Source: JAAXVQ01 sp964604705 | Lineage (GTDB): Bacteria > Oederibacteriota > JAAXVQ01 | Direction of reading: 5' to 3' | DNA length: 64,000 bases | Assembly (NCBI GenBank): GCA_964604705.1 | Contig: CAZSAP010000009.1 | Location: 1-64,000 of the forward strand | In this document: positions 32,322 to 41,641 of the stretch, in pieces | How positions within the stretch are numbered: the stretch's first letter is position 1 | Layout of the letters: each line of letters opens with the position of its first letter | Translations under genes and position numbers: made by a program | Notes under the pieces: generated by a model | The model's input: only the letters and a program-made list of their open reading frames with translations | What the model was told of the DNA's origin: nothing | The model's database searches: none

Positions 32322-34067
32322 TTATATCGTCAGCCGCTTGGATGTATCCGGAATGGTTTCATCTTCCCCGTTTTTAATCCGCCGGACGCGGTTGGAGACT
32401 CCCCACTGGTCCACTCGGTTATTGGTTTTCTCATACAGCGCCAGCAACGGTTCCAAAGGTTCCAGCACCCGCTGATGATACTCTCCATAAATACGGCTGT
32501 ACTGCACCAATGCGTCTTTCAGCATCCGCTCGGCCTCGGTATTGTTGTTTTTAATCATTAACACTTCGGCCATATGCACCAGGTACTTGCCGTAGATGAC
32601 GTTTTCTTGACCAATGGATTGTCCGGTAATGTCCAAGGCCTGGCGGCCGTACTTCTCCGCCGCCGAGAGTTTTCCTGCCGTCATCTCCACCCGGCTCAGC
32701 ATGTACGCGGACTCGGCCGTGGCTTGATGCAAAGCACCGTAGTATTGCTCGTTTAAGGCATGCGCCTGTGCCACACATTTTTCAGCAGGGTCCAGCTGAT
32801 TGCGCAACAGCCGAATCTCTCCCTGTTTCAAAAATATGGCTGCCGTCATGGGATTGCCCGGCCCCAGTTGTTTGGCCACAATCCCCTTCGCCTGTTCAAA
32901 GAGTTCTTCGGCTTCATCCAGCTTCAACTGCTCAATGTACAAATCCCCCAAGCGTTCCAAATACATACACGTATACAACGAGTACCCTTTGAACGCTTGC
33001 ACTCCGAGTTGCAGGGCATCTTTGGCGTTTTTTTCCGCGTCGTCGTATTGGCAAAACTGCTGCTGCACCACCGCCATATTGCTGTACACCGCGGCTAAGT
33101 TGGACAAGATAACCGGATGCGTCTCGTTTTTCGAGTAGCGTTCCAGAATCAGCAAGGCATTAAAACACGTGGATTTGGCATCATCAATCCGCCCCTGGTA
33201 TAAATAATTGGAGACCAGGTTGTTCATCATGAACGCAATGAACATATGGTCTTTGCCAAACTGAAGTTGATACTGTTTAATGGTGGCTTCCGTGAGTGGC
33301 AGAACATCCTTAAATGCGCCCAAATTGAGTTTGTTCTCGATCAGATCCGATTGCATGGCAATGGCGTAGGGATTCTCGGAACCCAGTTTCATGCAAGCCA
33401 AGCGGAGCGCGTTTTCATTCACGGAAAGGCTACGTTCAAACTGCCCCCGCAACCGCGCCATTTGGTAATCCTGTCGCAACCCTGAAAGTTCCTGGGTCGC
33501 AGGATCGCCACTTTGGCTAAAAACCGTCCAAAGCAAGGATTGCACTTCAACCCGCCGGACCGTGGTCCGAAAAAGGTGTACGCCTGCCAAAGAAGGAAGC
33601 ACCACCGTGAGTGCCACGAGCAGCACTCCGATACCGATGCCCCAGGACCAATCACGCCCACCTGCGTTTGCCAAGCGCCGTGATCGTTCTTCGTTGGGCC
33701 ATTTGCTTTTGATAAGCGCCGTTCGTATTCGCGAAAATTTTTTATAATAGATCCGATTGGCCATGGCTCCACAAAAGAGCATGACTTCCAAGGTTACGGT
33801 TACATGATAGGGATTGGTGGTGAAGTACAAGTCACCGGCGACCAGGGCAAGAGCCGTTACGACGGACCAGACGTAGTTACGCCTCAGGGCGAGCCAAACC
33901 GGGCCAAAGAAAAAGGCCGCCCAGTTCCATTGGCTAAACCCTCGGGCAAATTTCCATTTAAATAAAAAATAGCGGTGATTGCGTCCGGTAAACTGACGGA
34001 TGGCATCGTCCATAACATCCGGATGGTTTCCCGACCAAGCGTGGTGCAACGACTCCCAAAACGTCAT
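32322..34067 (-). CDS. DUF2628-type membrane protein with TPR domain
   Basis: 581 residues from an ATG at 34067; a TTG 13 codons earlier (34106) has a GGAG at fair distance and cannot be excluded. The N-terminus (FWESLHHAWSGNH ... YFLFKWKFARGFSQWNWAAFFFGPVWLALRRNY) is the DUF2628 signature with two to three membrane helices; another helix is near 170. The rest is about ten tetratricopeptide-like repeats (LNLGAFKDVLPLTEATIKQY, ALLILERYSKNETHP, AEKCVAQAHALNEQYYG, AERMLKDALVQY). Likely a membrane-tethered scaffold; partner unknown. Confidence 0.85.
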   Translation of the reverse strand: MTFWESLHHAWSGNHPDVMDDAIRQFTGRNHRYFLFKWKFARGFSQWNWAAFFFGPVWLALRRNYVWSVVTALALVAGDLYFTTNPYHVTVTLEVMLFCGAMANRIYYKKFSRIRTALIKSKWPNEERSRRLANAGGRDWSWGIGIGVLLVALTVVLPSLAGVHLFRTTVRRVEVQSLLWTVFSQSGDPATQELSGLRQDYQMARLRGQFERSLSVNENALRLACMKLGSENPYAIAMQSDLIENKLNLGAFKDVLPLTEATIKQYQLQFGKDHMFIAFMMNNLVSNYLYQGRIDDAKSTCFNALLILERYSKNETHPVILSNLAAVYSNMAVVQQQFCQYDDAEKNAKDALQLGVQAFKGYSLYTCMYLERLGDLYIEQLKLDEAEELFEQAKGIVAKQLGPGNPMTAAIFLKQGEIRLLRNQLDPAEKCVAQAHALNEQYYGALHQATAESAYMLSRVEMTAGKLSAAEKYGRQALDITGQSIGQENVIYGKYLVHMAEVLMIKNNNTEAERMLKDALVQYSRIYGEYHQRVLEPLEPLLALYEKTNNRVDQWGVSNRVRRIKNGEDETIPDTSKRLTI

Positions 34068-34126
34068 ACCCGTCACATTCCCAAAAAGAGTGCGTGCCGA
34101 ATCCAACCTACGGTCACTCCGACAGT

Positions 34127-34522
34127 TTACCCTTTGGGCTGGAATACGTCAAATTTGTTTCCATAAAGATCCTGGAATTGAAACGCCAAACCCCAAGCGT
34201 TTTCCATAGGTTCGCCCAAAATGGTCACGTGCTGCGCTTGAAACGCCGTGTAGGTGGCTTGAACATCGGGGCTGGACATGACCATCAGGGAAATATCTCC
34301 ACCGGTTTGTTTGCCCACCCGCTCTTTCGCCTCCGGTGTGTCTGCGAGCATAAGGACCACCCCGGTCTCAGGTTGACCGGTTGGACTAACCACCAGCCAG
34401 CGAAATCCGTTGGGCAATGTGGCATCCTGGCGTTTCTCAAATCCCAGCTTCTGGGTATAAAACAGCAGAGCCTCTTCTTGATCGTGCACCAAAATGGCAA
34501 TATGCGTAATGCGCTGAATCAT
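34127..34522 (-). CDS. VOC-family (glyoxalase/bleomycin-resistance fold) protein
   Basis: 131 residues from the ATG at 34522, which has GAGGTGG upstream. One paired beta-alpha-beta-beta-beta unit: ITHIAILVHDQEEALLFYTQKLGFEKR, GFRWLVVSPTGQPETGVVLML, FQAQHVTILGEPMENAWGLAFQFQDLYGNKFDVFQP. Metal-ligand positions (His near the start, Glu/Asp near the end) are plausible. Substrate cannot be told. Common annotation for such proteins is a generic dioxygenase/lyase-fold enzyme. Confidence 0.88.
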   Translation of the reverse strand: MIQRITHIAILVHDQEEALLFYTQKLGFEKRQDATLPNGFRWLVVSPTGQPETGVVLMLADTPEAKERVGKQTGGDISLMVMSSPDVQATYTAFQAQHVTILGEPMENAWGLAFQFQDLYGNKFDVFQPKG

Positions 34523-34576
34523 CTTCAACCACCTCATTTCCCATGATAACGAAGTCCCCCTCCTGCAAATTAACCC

Positions 34577-34621
34577 TTCAGGAAAACCACAACGTTCCTT
34601 AAACGTGGATATGCCGTGCTC
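34577..34621. repeat. copy of the GAAACCAC/ACGTGGA intergenic block
   Basis: Matches 61762-61807 at roughly four of five positions: (C)TTCAGGAAAACCAC, AACGTTCCTT, AAACGTGGATATGCCGTGCT. In both copies TCAGG pairs with CCTT/CCTGA and ACGT with ACGT as alternative folds. A weaker relative is at 6128-6176. Confidence 0.5.
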
Positions 34622-34774
34622 AGTATAAAGTCTCGGACTAACGCAAAGAACTCTACACAGTTATTATTGTTATTTTGGGCATCTGCCTCTGTTTTGAGCG
34701 TTAAGTTCTTACTTTGTCTCGCCGTTACTTTCATAAGAATATATGGCCCAACACAATTCCCGGGGTACAAATTT

Positions 34775-35473
34775 ATGTCTCAAGCGCCTACAGCTCCACG
34801 TCAGACCGACAGCATCTATTTGGTTTTCAAAGATGGCACTCAACTTTTTTTAACCCCCGAACACATCGAGCGTGCCACGGAACGCTTCTGGAGCGATCCG
34901 ACCAAAGTCCCTGATACCCTGAAAGCCGCCGTTGATTTTCAGCGGTGCGTACAATGCCCGATGAGTCATGACAAAAAAATCTGCGATGCGCTGCGACCCA
35001 TCTTGCCCCTATTGGAATACACCGACACCTACAATTCATTCGATCCCGTGCAAGTCGTGTATATGAGCGACGATCCCGGAGTATCCTACATTGCCAATAC
35101 AACAATGCAATACGTGCTTTCATTTGTTTCTTTTCTTAGCTTAATCAACTACTGTCAGGCCGGCCGCAAATTTAGAAAATATTATTTCGGAATTATTCCC
35201 CTCATCTCTTCCACGCTCTTGGCCGGCAAATTGTTCTTAAACATTTACTGGTTGCACCAAGGAAATCGAAACGAAATCGATCACATCACAAAACAACTGA
35301 ATCAAGTTGTACAAGGGATTTGTCAAAATCAAGTTAAGCGCCTGAGCCTCATCTCCAAAAACGACGCCTTCAACAACGCATTTGTAAACGCGCATATTTC
35401 CACTGCGCTACTGACCATGGGGATCGAAAGAGAGCTCCAAAAAGCCTTTGCTCAATTTGAAGCTGCTCCCTAA
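34775..35473 (+). CDS. conserved hypothetical protein, QCxxCP motif (possibly DUF6901)
   Basis: 232 residues from the ATG at 34775 with GGGG upstream. The N-terminal half has short strands (IYLVFKDGTQLFLTPEHIE), AAVDFQRCVQCPMSHDKKICDALRPILPLLEYTDTYNSFDPVQVVYMSDD, which fits the QCxNCPL-type signature of DUF6901, then a hydrophobic helix, a basic patch (KFRKYYFG) and an amphipathic helical end. No catalytic motif seen. Function unknown; family call is tentative. Confidence 0.65.
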   Translation: MSQAPTAPRQTDSIYLVFKDGTQLFLTPEHIERATERFWSDPTKVPDTLKAAVDFQRCVQCPMSHDKKICDALRPILPLLEYTDTYNSFDPVQVVYMSDDPGVSYIANTTMQYVLSFVSFLSLINYCQAGRKFRKYYFGIIPLISSTLLAGKLFLNIYWLHQGNRNEIDHITKQLNQVVQGICQNQVKRLSLISKNDAFNNAFVNAHISTALLTMGIERELQKAFAQFEAAP

Positions 35474-35558
35474 ACGAAGATCCGGGCGTGATTCCCCGCC
35501 ATCTCGGCAGAAAGGCTTTGCCCCGGTCTTCCAACTTGCTTCAAGGCAGAGACGCGGA

Positions 35559-36692
35559 TTAGGCATCCTTCCCTATAGGCAGCTTGACCCAGAAGATGCT
35601 GCCCCCACCCGGCCGGGGTTGGGTACCGATTTTTCCACCATGCGCTTCCACCGCCATTTTGCAAAACGTCAATCCCAACCCATTGGAACTTTGTATTTTA
35701 CTTTCCTCCTTGAGCTCCAGCTGCGCATATTTTTCAAAAATCTTTTCCCGGCAATCTTCTGGAATCCCAGGCCCATTGTCTGCAATTGAAATTTGTAGAT
35801 CATCCCCCTGCCGTGTGGCCTTAATGTTGACTTCACCTTTCTCGGAAGTGTATTTCAATGCATTGCCCAATAGATTTTGAATGATTCTCGAGAACAACTC
35901 CTTGTCTGCCTGTATTGAAATCATACCCGAGGGCAGCTCCACTGCGACTTTTCGATCCCGGAAAAGATAACGAAAATCACCTAGTATCTGCATAATTTCC
36001 CGGCTTACCTGACAGGGTTCTTTTTTCAAAACCATAGCCCCGTTCTCCAACTTGCTCACATCCAACATCGACGAAACCAACATGGAAAGCCTTCGACCCG
36101 CGGACACCGCCTGCCGAACTTCTTCGACCAGACGTGTGCTGAGCACCGATTCGGCATCTTTGGCAATCAATTCTAAAAAGAGCAGGAGTCCGGCCAAAGG
36201 TGTGCGCAAATCGTGCACCAGCATGTGCACCAAGCTGTCCCTGAGTGTTTCCAACTGGCGTAGCTGCTTATAATCTTCCTCCGCGCGCAATTTTTGACGC
36301 CGCAACTCCAAGTGCGTGCGGATTCGCGCCTGCACTTCCTCAAACTGGAACGGCTTATTGATATAATCCACACCTCCGACTTTAAAGGCTTTTACTTTAT
36401 CCAGTGGTTGGTTGTACGCACTCACAAACATGACCGGAATATCGCGCAACAATGGCTCATCTTTCAAAAAACGGCAGACCTCATAGCCATCTATGTCCGG
36501 CATGTTAATATCCAACAAGATCAGGTCCGGCGGATTTCGCAAAGCGGTTTCCAAGGCTTCGGCCCCGCTGAGCACAGGTCGCGGCGAGTACCCTGAAGCC
36601 TTGACCAATGCGGAAAGCATCTGCAAGTTTTCAGGGATGTCATCGACAATGAGTATTTTATCAAGCGCCGGTATCTTCGTTTCCTCAGGCAT
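35559..36692 (-). CDS. response regulator-histidine kinase (REC-HisKA-HATPase)
   Basis: 377 residues from the ATG at 36692 (GGAGG upstream); this start overlaps the end of the upstream kinase by eight bases, implying coupled translation. Receiver domain: IVDDIPEN, Asp in LILLDINMPDIDG, VSAYNQ, INKPFQ. Then a coiled coil, dimerisation helix with the phospho-His in HMLVHDLRTPLAGLL and an ATPase domain with N, G1 and G2 boxes (NLLGNALKYTSE, DNGPGIP, SNGLGLTFCKMAVE). No membrane segment: a soluble hybrid that can pass phosphate after the membrane kinase. Confidence 0.94.
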   Translation of the reverse strand: MPEETKIPALDKILIVDDIPENLQMLSALVKASGYSPRPVLSGAEALETALRNPPDLILLDINMPDIDGYEVCRFLKDEPLLRDIPVMFVSAYNQPLDKVKAFKVGGVDYINKPFQFEEVQARIRTHLELRRQKLRAEEDYKQLRQLETLRDSLVHMLVHDLRTPLAGLLLFLELIAKDAESVLSTRLVEEVRQAVSAGRRLSMLVSSMLDVSKLENGAMVLKKEPCQVSREIMQILGDFRYLFRDRKVAVELPSGMISIQADKELFSRIIQNLLGNALKYTSEKGEVNIKATRQGDDLQISIADNGPGIPEDCREKIFEKYAQLELKEESKIQSSNGLGLTFCKMAVEAHGGKIGTQPRPGGGSIFWVKLPIGKDA

Positions 36693-39429
36693 AAGAACCC
36701 TCCGCGTTAGGCAACATGGCCAGCAACTTTTGATATTCAAACCGATCGGCTAGCTTTTTTAAAGCCTCGCCCAAACCGGCTTCATTTAAATCCGGATTTT
36801 CCAACAATTCCAGAACGCGATAGTAATCCGCGTGTTCAACCGCATCTCGAAATTCATCTAGCCAATCCCGATGAGTACGCAGAAACTCCGGCAAAACCAC
36901 GGTTGCGTCCGGCGTCGAGGTTTTTTCAGGTAAACGTTCCTCATACAGATACTCCACGGCTATCAGGGCACCTATGCTCTCAAGCAACAGCTGCGCCTGA
37001 ATCGGCTTGGCAATCAACGCATCGGCGCCAAATTCTTCGGCTTTATCTTTCCCACTGCCTCGCTCGCTTCCAGTGATCACAATCACTTTGCATGCTCCGG
37101 CATTATTTAAGGCTTTGATCTTTTGCAGGATATCCCACTCCGAAGGTTTCAGCATATGCAAGTCAAGCAGAACGACCTCAGGTTTCCATTCTTCGGTCGC
37201 CGCCAGCGCGCCTACACTGTCTTGAACCTCGCGCACAGAAAACCCAACACCCTCTAAGATCAACCGCAACAATTCTCGATTTTCAGCTCGATCATCGGCC
37301 ACCAAGATTCGACGGGCTTGCTCGCTTGGTTTCAACGCACGCACGGGAAGACGGAGCAAAGGCACCTGGCCCAACACTCGATCCGACCATTGGATCGGAA
37401 TCCAAAAATAAAAACAACTTCCCTCGCCCAGCGTACTGGTAACCTTAATCTGGCCGCCTAACATTTGAATAAACTCCTTACAAATGGAGAGCCCTAGCCC
37501 CGTGCCTCCGGCTTTAAGTCCAGTACGCGTTTGCTCAAACGCCTCAAAAATGCGGCGTTGATCCGCTTCGGCAATCCCCGGACCTGTGTCGGTAACAAAT
37601 GCGGTAAGACGTCCATGGCGACCGTCGGCAGAACGTAAACACGCTACTTTCCAAACCACTTCTCCATGCTCGGTGAACTTAATCGCATTGGCCAAAAGGT
37701 TGATGAAAATTTGACGCAACTTACCCTCATCCGAAATAATCGCAGAGGGAATGAATTCACCCAGTTCAACTCGAAACGTAATATGTTTCTCCACGGTTCG
37801 GCCTGTGAACAACTCCGCCAAATCGTGGACCAATTTTTTTAAATCAAACTCAGCTGTCTGAACCTTTACCCGATCGGCGTCCAGGCGCGACATTTCGAGT
37901 AGGTTGTTGATGAGCCCCAACAAATGATCACCGCTGCGTTGAATGGTTTCCAAATGCTTGCGGTGCTCTCCGGGTAGTCGCGGGTCTCGCAAGATCCATT
38001 GCGAAAAGCCTAAAATGGCATTCAGGGGAGTCCGAATTTCATGCGATACATTGGCGAGGAAGGCACTTTTGCTGGCCAGATTTTTATACCGTGCTTCGGA
38101 AAGCGCCACCAGCAGCTTATTCTCCACGAACCAACGCATGACAATAAAAAAAGCAATCAGCATGAAGCTTAATATCGTGGCCAACCCCATGGGTAGCAAT
38201 CGGCTCTGGGCAATCTTGCTTTGCCATTCTCGAAAATCTTTTTTGGCGCCCATGAAGCCAATTAAAACATTGCTCTCCGGATCAAAGATCGGACTCATAA
38301 GGACCATCCAATGGCCGCATTCATCTTGAACCGGCCCCCACATTTTTTCGTTCGGGTGTTTAAAAAGAGTCAGCATCGTGGGATGGATCTCACTCATAAT
38401 CACGCTTTCATTCTCATTATCGTTGTATCGTGAATCCACCAACATGTCCGGACCGTATGTGCGGTTGGCAATAATAAAAACAGAATGGAACTGGCTGGTG
38501 TTGCACAGACTCTTCAGTGTCATTTTTAAACTTTGATATTCCGGAAGGAGATAGTCTGCCTGGGTACCTTTGAGGTAAGCGATCTGTTCGGTTTTGATTC
38601 CCAGTGCAATGTTACGAACTTCCAAAAGTGAATTTTCTTTAAGCATATTGGCTTCACGTCGGCTGTAGCTGGCCATGGTCACCCAATTGAGCCCAAACAC
38701 CAGACACAAAAGCGGTACCATCCAGATCTGGATTCGGCTGGAACCCGTCGTTTGTAAATCAATCACATCTTCCCGAGCATTCCAAAAGAGCCGCCACATG
38801 GCCAGCGCCGTGACCAATAGAAAACCCCCTTGTAAAAAAATCAAAAACTGACGCGGGAACATTGCGGCATCCATGGACGTGATGTTCCGCCATGGATCGT
38901 ACAAACCGCTGGGAATAATCGTGACAACGTACAGAAACATCGTAACCCCGCCAATTTTCAAAAACCAACGGGCGGTCGCCACTTCGTCTGCCAAACGAAA
39001 CATAATCCATATCACACCAGCACCACTGGACATCAAAAGTATAACGATCAACATCATGGGTCCCGTTCGCGTCAGTAACAAACTCACGGCCGCTAAAAAG
39101 CCCCAGACCAGATAGATCCATGCGCCTACATGCTTTCCGCTGATTTGATGAATGCTACGCCGCACAAATTCAAAAAGAAAAACACCCGCCAGAAAACGAA
39201 ACCCCATATATTCAAAGGTAAGCCACCGGGTATTTCCATAGGCATATACGAGCAAATCCGTCCAGATGGACACCCAACCACATACGCAGCATGCGGCCAA
39301 TAAGCCCCAAGGAATCTTTAGGAGCCTGCGCAACATGAGTGCTATGGCGGTTGCAGCCAACAGCATCATGGAGAGACTCTTAAAGAAGACCAAGTAATCA
39401 ATTTCCGACCAAATAAACTGAGTGAACAT
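36685..39429 (-). CDS. membrane-bound hybrid sensor histidine kinase
   Basis: 914 residues. Eight N-terminal membrane helices (a MASE-like bundle, 1-235), a long periplasmic/extracytoplasmic PAS/Cache-like segment (about 255-420) and another membrane helix, then HisKA with SAFLANVSHEIRTPLNAILGF, HATPase (NLLANAIKFTEHG, DTGPGIAEAD, GGTGLGLSICKEFIQ), a receiver domain (VADDRAENRE, Asp in VVLLDLHM, KPIQ) and a 60-residue helical tail. The signal is unknown. A sigma-28-like promoter lies upstream and the response-regulator kinase gene overlaps its 3' end. Confidence 0.93.
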   Translation of the reverse strand: MFTQFIWSEIDYLVFFKSLSMMLLAATAIALMLRRLLKIPWGLLAACCVCGWVSIWTDLLVYAYGNTRWLTFEYMGFRFLAGVFLFEFVRRSIHQISGKHVGAWIYLVWGFLAAVSLLLTRTGPMMLIVILLMSSGAGVIWIMFRLADEVATARWFLKIGGVTMFLYVVTIIPSGLYDPWRNITSMDAAMFPRQFLIFLQGGFLLVTALAMWRLFWNAREDVIDLQTTGSSRIQIWMVPLLCLVFGLNWVTMASYSRREANMLKENSLLEVRNIALGIKTEQIAYLKGTQADYLLPEYQSLKMTLKSLCNTSQFHSVFIIANRTYGPDMLVDSRYNDNENESVIMSEIHPTMLTLFKHPNEKMWGPVQDECGHWMVLMSPIFDPESNVLIGFMGAKKDFREWQSKIAQSRLLPMGLATILSFMLIAFFIVMRWFVENKLLVALSEARYKNLASKSAFLANVSHEIRTPLNAILGFSQWILRDPRLPGEHRKHLETIQRSGDHLLGLINNLLEMSRLDADRVKVQTAEFDLKKLVHDLAELFTGRTVEKHITFRVELGEFIPSAIISDEGKLRQIFINLLANAIKFTEHGEVVWKVACLRSADGRHGRLTAFVTDTGPGIAEADQRRIFEAFEQTRTGLKAGGTGLGLSICKEFIQMLGGQIKVTSTLGEGSCFYFWIPIQWSDRVLGQVPLLRLPVRALKPSEQARRILVADDRAENRELLRLILEGVGFSVREVQDSVGALAATEEWKPEVVLLDLHMLKPSEWDILQKIKALNNAGACKVIVITGSERGSGKDKAEEFGADALIAKPIQAQLLLESIGALIAVEYLYEERLPEKTSTPDATVVLPEFLRTHRDWLDEFRDAVEHADYYRVLELLENPDLNEAGLGEALKKLADRFEYQKLLAMLPNAEGSYA

Positions 39430-39469
39430 GTCGCGTCCTCGACACCCACTTACTAGTTCCTAAACGATA

Positions 39470-39496
39470 GTATCGGTTCCTCGTTGGGGTGTTAAA
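39470..39496 (-). promoter_or_regulatory. sigma-28-like promoter of the hybrid kinase
   Basis: On the minus strand TTTA (39493-39496), exactly 15 bases, ACCGATAC (39470-39477). Weaker -35 than the chemotaxis sites. Confidence 0.5.
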
Positions 39497-39647
39497 GGCG
39501 TGGCTCATGTTTTTTTTCAACCTGGTGGAAATAAACCAAATGACGGCTCTGACTAAATTTTTATAGACTACTCATTTGCCAGACGCATTGGCTGTGGTAC
39601 ACTTTCTGCATCATGCTTGTACGCTTCTTCTTTAAAGGAACCGGGTT

Positions 39648-40310
39648 ATGCCCCAAGACGCACTGCCTACTTCGTTAGCCTTGCCTATGTATGCCCAACG
39701 CGTGAGTTGGGGGCTTTATGGCTGCATCTTGACCGCGGCACTGCTGGCGTATTGGGATCGAACCGGAACCCCTTTTTTGCCCCTCTGGCTATCCCTGGCC
39801 ACGATGCTCTCCCTCGTGGTTCTCGTCTTGCTGATCGTGCTTTTGGCTTTTCTAGCCGACCGAAGTTACTCGGATTCTGTCCAGAGCAGCGGCACAGGCA
39901 TTAAGGTGCTGGGTGGCGGTTTGGCCCTGACCGTGCTCCTCTTGCTTCCGGTACTTCAAGTCGCGGAAGCCTTGCGGCACGTCTCCCAGCCGTCAACCTA
40001 CATCCCCTTGCTGCCTTTTGCTTTCATCGTTATCGTCCTGCTAAGCCTGAACCTCTTCGCGCTTCGTCAAACGCTTTCGCCTCGTACGCGTACGCGTTTC
40101 ACCCTTTTACTTTTGATTTTTCCGTATATTTTTTTCCTTGCGCTTTGGCTGGTTTGGCTGGGGCGTACCTCGTGGCTGTATCTCCGCTTGGGAGAGGACT
40201 CCACCTGGCTGAAAACGGTCTGCCTGAGTTTCAACCTCGCCTACGCTTTAGGTATCGCCTATGCAGGAAGCCGTGTCTCTGTTTTGTTTTCTGAACCGCG
40301 TAGCCGTTAG
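39648..40310 (+). CDS. polytopic membrane protein of unknown function
   Basis: 220 residues with six hydrophobic helices and short loops; AAAGGA precedes the ATG. No conserved motif recognised; arginine-rich turns (SPRTRTRF) mark cytoplasmic loops by the positive-inside rule. A C-terminal EPRSR tail. Stands alone between a kinase gene and plsC. Confidence 0.7.
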   Translation: MPQDALPTSLALPMYAQRVSWGLYGCILTAALLAYWDRTGTPFLPLWLSLATMLSLVVLVLLIVLLAFLADRSYSDSVQSSGTGIKVLGGGLALTVLLLLPVLQVAEALRHVSQPSTYIPLLPFAFIVIVLLSLNLFALRQTLSPRTRTRFTLLLLIFPYIFFLALWLVWLGRTSWLYLRLGEDSTWLKTVCLSFNLAYALGIAYAGSRVSVLFSEPRSR

Positions 40311-40430
40311 TTCGATGGGATATGCTTGAAGTGAAGGCTATTTTTAACTTGCACTCATGATCAAAACATTATAAATGAATGGGCGGTCTAGAATCGCACT
40401 GTCCGCACGGCATGGAGGGAGAGGAAAGTC

Positions 40431-41180
40431 ATGGCGTTGTCTCAAAATCCTTTTTTACGCTTATGGATCCTATTTCGGGGACTCGTAACCTTTTTCTGGG
40501 TTCTCCTGTCCACCGCAGTCTACAGCCCCCTGTGCATTGTCACGTGTTGGTTTTCCCAAAAAGCCGGATATGCCATTGGCAAGCTTTGGAGCCAGCAAAT
40601 CCTGGGCGTCGGTGGTGTTACGCTCAGGGTGCGTGGTTTGGAGAACATTGCCCCCAACACCAAGTACTCGGTGCTCGGCAATCATCAAAGCAACCTGGAT
40701 ATCCAAAGCCTGATCTCCGTAACCCCGCTGTATCTTTACTTCATGGCCAAAAAAGAATTGTTCTCGATTCCGCTTCTAGGCTGGGGCATCCGCGCGTTGG
40801 GACACTTTGCCATTGACCGCAGCAATGCACGGAAGACCTTTAAAACCTTCTCCGAAGCGGCCCAGCGTCTAAAACACACCAAACATATGTCCATGGTTTT
40901 ATTCCCAGAAGGAACGCGCAGTGTCGACGGAACCCTCGGTGAGTTCAAGCAAGGAAGTTTTACCGTGGTTTTGGAAGCTGGGCTGCCTATTCTCCCGGTG
41001 GCCATCCAAGGCGCTTATTCCGTACTTTCTAAAAAATCAGTCCTGGTCCGGCCGGGAACCATCACCATCACGTTTTTAAAGCCCATTGACATTTCCAACT
41101 GGCCCGCCAACGACAAAGCCGGTTTGGTGCAACATGTACGCGAGTCCATCCGCACCTTCTTAGAACAACCTGCCGCCTAA
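40431..41180 (+). CDS. plsC: 1-acyl-sn-glycerol-3-phosphate acyltransferase
   Basis: 249 residues; GAGAGGA before the ATG. N-terminal membrane helix, then the acyltransferase motifs in order: VLGNHQSNLDIQSL (NHxxxxD), MAKKELFSIPLLGWGIRALGHFAIDR, VLFPEGTRSVDG (FPEGTRS) and LPILPVAIQGAY. Adds the second acyl chain to make phosphatidic acid in phospholipid synthesis. Length and order are standard. Confidence 0.94.
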   Translation: MALSQNPFLRLWILFRGLVTFFWVLLSTAVYSPLCIVTCWFSQKAGYAIGKLWSQQILGVGGVTLRVRGLENIAPNTKYSVLGNHQSNLDIQSLISVTPLYLYFMAKKELFSIPLLGWGIRALGHFAIDRSNARKTFKTFSEAAQRLKHTKHMSMVLFPEGTRSVDGTLGEFKQGSFTVVLEAGLPILPVAIQGAYSVLSKKSVLVRPGTITITFLKPIDISNWPANDKAGLVQHVRESIRTFLEQPAA

Positions 41181-41196
41181 GCACCCTTAAGCGTTT

Positions 41197-41454
41197 TTAC
41201 GTTTGGATATCCAATTGGGCTCGCAGTTCGGCGATCATGGGTTCCAATCCGTTGACTTTAATCTCATACGTCAGTCCCAACATTCGACCCAGTTCCCCAT
41301 GCGGAAAACCTTTTTGGTGATACCAGACCACATACGGCTCAGGCAGATCCGTGAGCAGTGTCCCGGCGTATTTCCCATAAGGCATCCGGGTGTTGAGGTA
41401 TTTTAAAAAGTACTCTTTGTCTGAAAAGAAATCCTGAGGCATGGACTTCGCCAC
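41197..41454 (-). CDS. DUF3820 family protein
   Basis: 85 residues. The family block is NTRMPYGKYAGTLLTDLPEPYVVWYHQKGFPHGELGRMLGLTYEIKVNGL, matching DUF3820, small cytoplasmic proteins once described as putative quorum-sensing-regulated factors; the function is not known. It converges on plsC with a 16-base gap. Confidence 0.85.
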   Translation of the reverse strand: MAKSMPQDFFSDKEYFLKYLNTRMPYGKYAGTLLTDLPEPYVVWYHQKGFPHGELGRMLGLTYEIKVNGLEPMIAELRAQLDIQT

Positions 41455-41591
41455 TTTCTTCGACGGCCGCGAGGTATCGATCTATTTAAACATCACAGGC
41501 GCTAGTTTCCCCGAAATCAGATTTACCTGCAAGCATAAAGCGAAGCGGCCTTTGGCTTTCCTCTAGGTTCGAACGTGCATCCTTTAAAAAA

Positions 41592-41626
41592 AGCCAGAGA
41601 CCTCCAAACCGCGGAGATCTCTGGCT
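41592..41626 (-). terminator. intrinsic terminator after the Fe-S membrane protein gene
   Basis: AGCCAGAGA (41592-41600) with inner CTCC pairs with GGAG and TCTCTGGCT (41613-41626); the minus strand exits into TTTTTTT. Confidence 0.9.
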
Positions 41627-41641
41627 GGGTGCCCGTGACGG

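Noticed and set aside
41555..41580. tRNA-like T-loop (GGTTCGAACG)
   Set aside because: No matching acceptor, D or anticodon stems around it.
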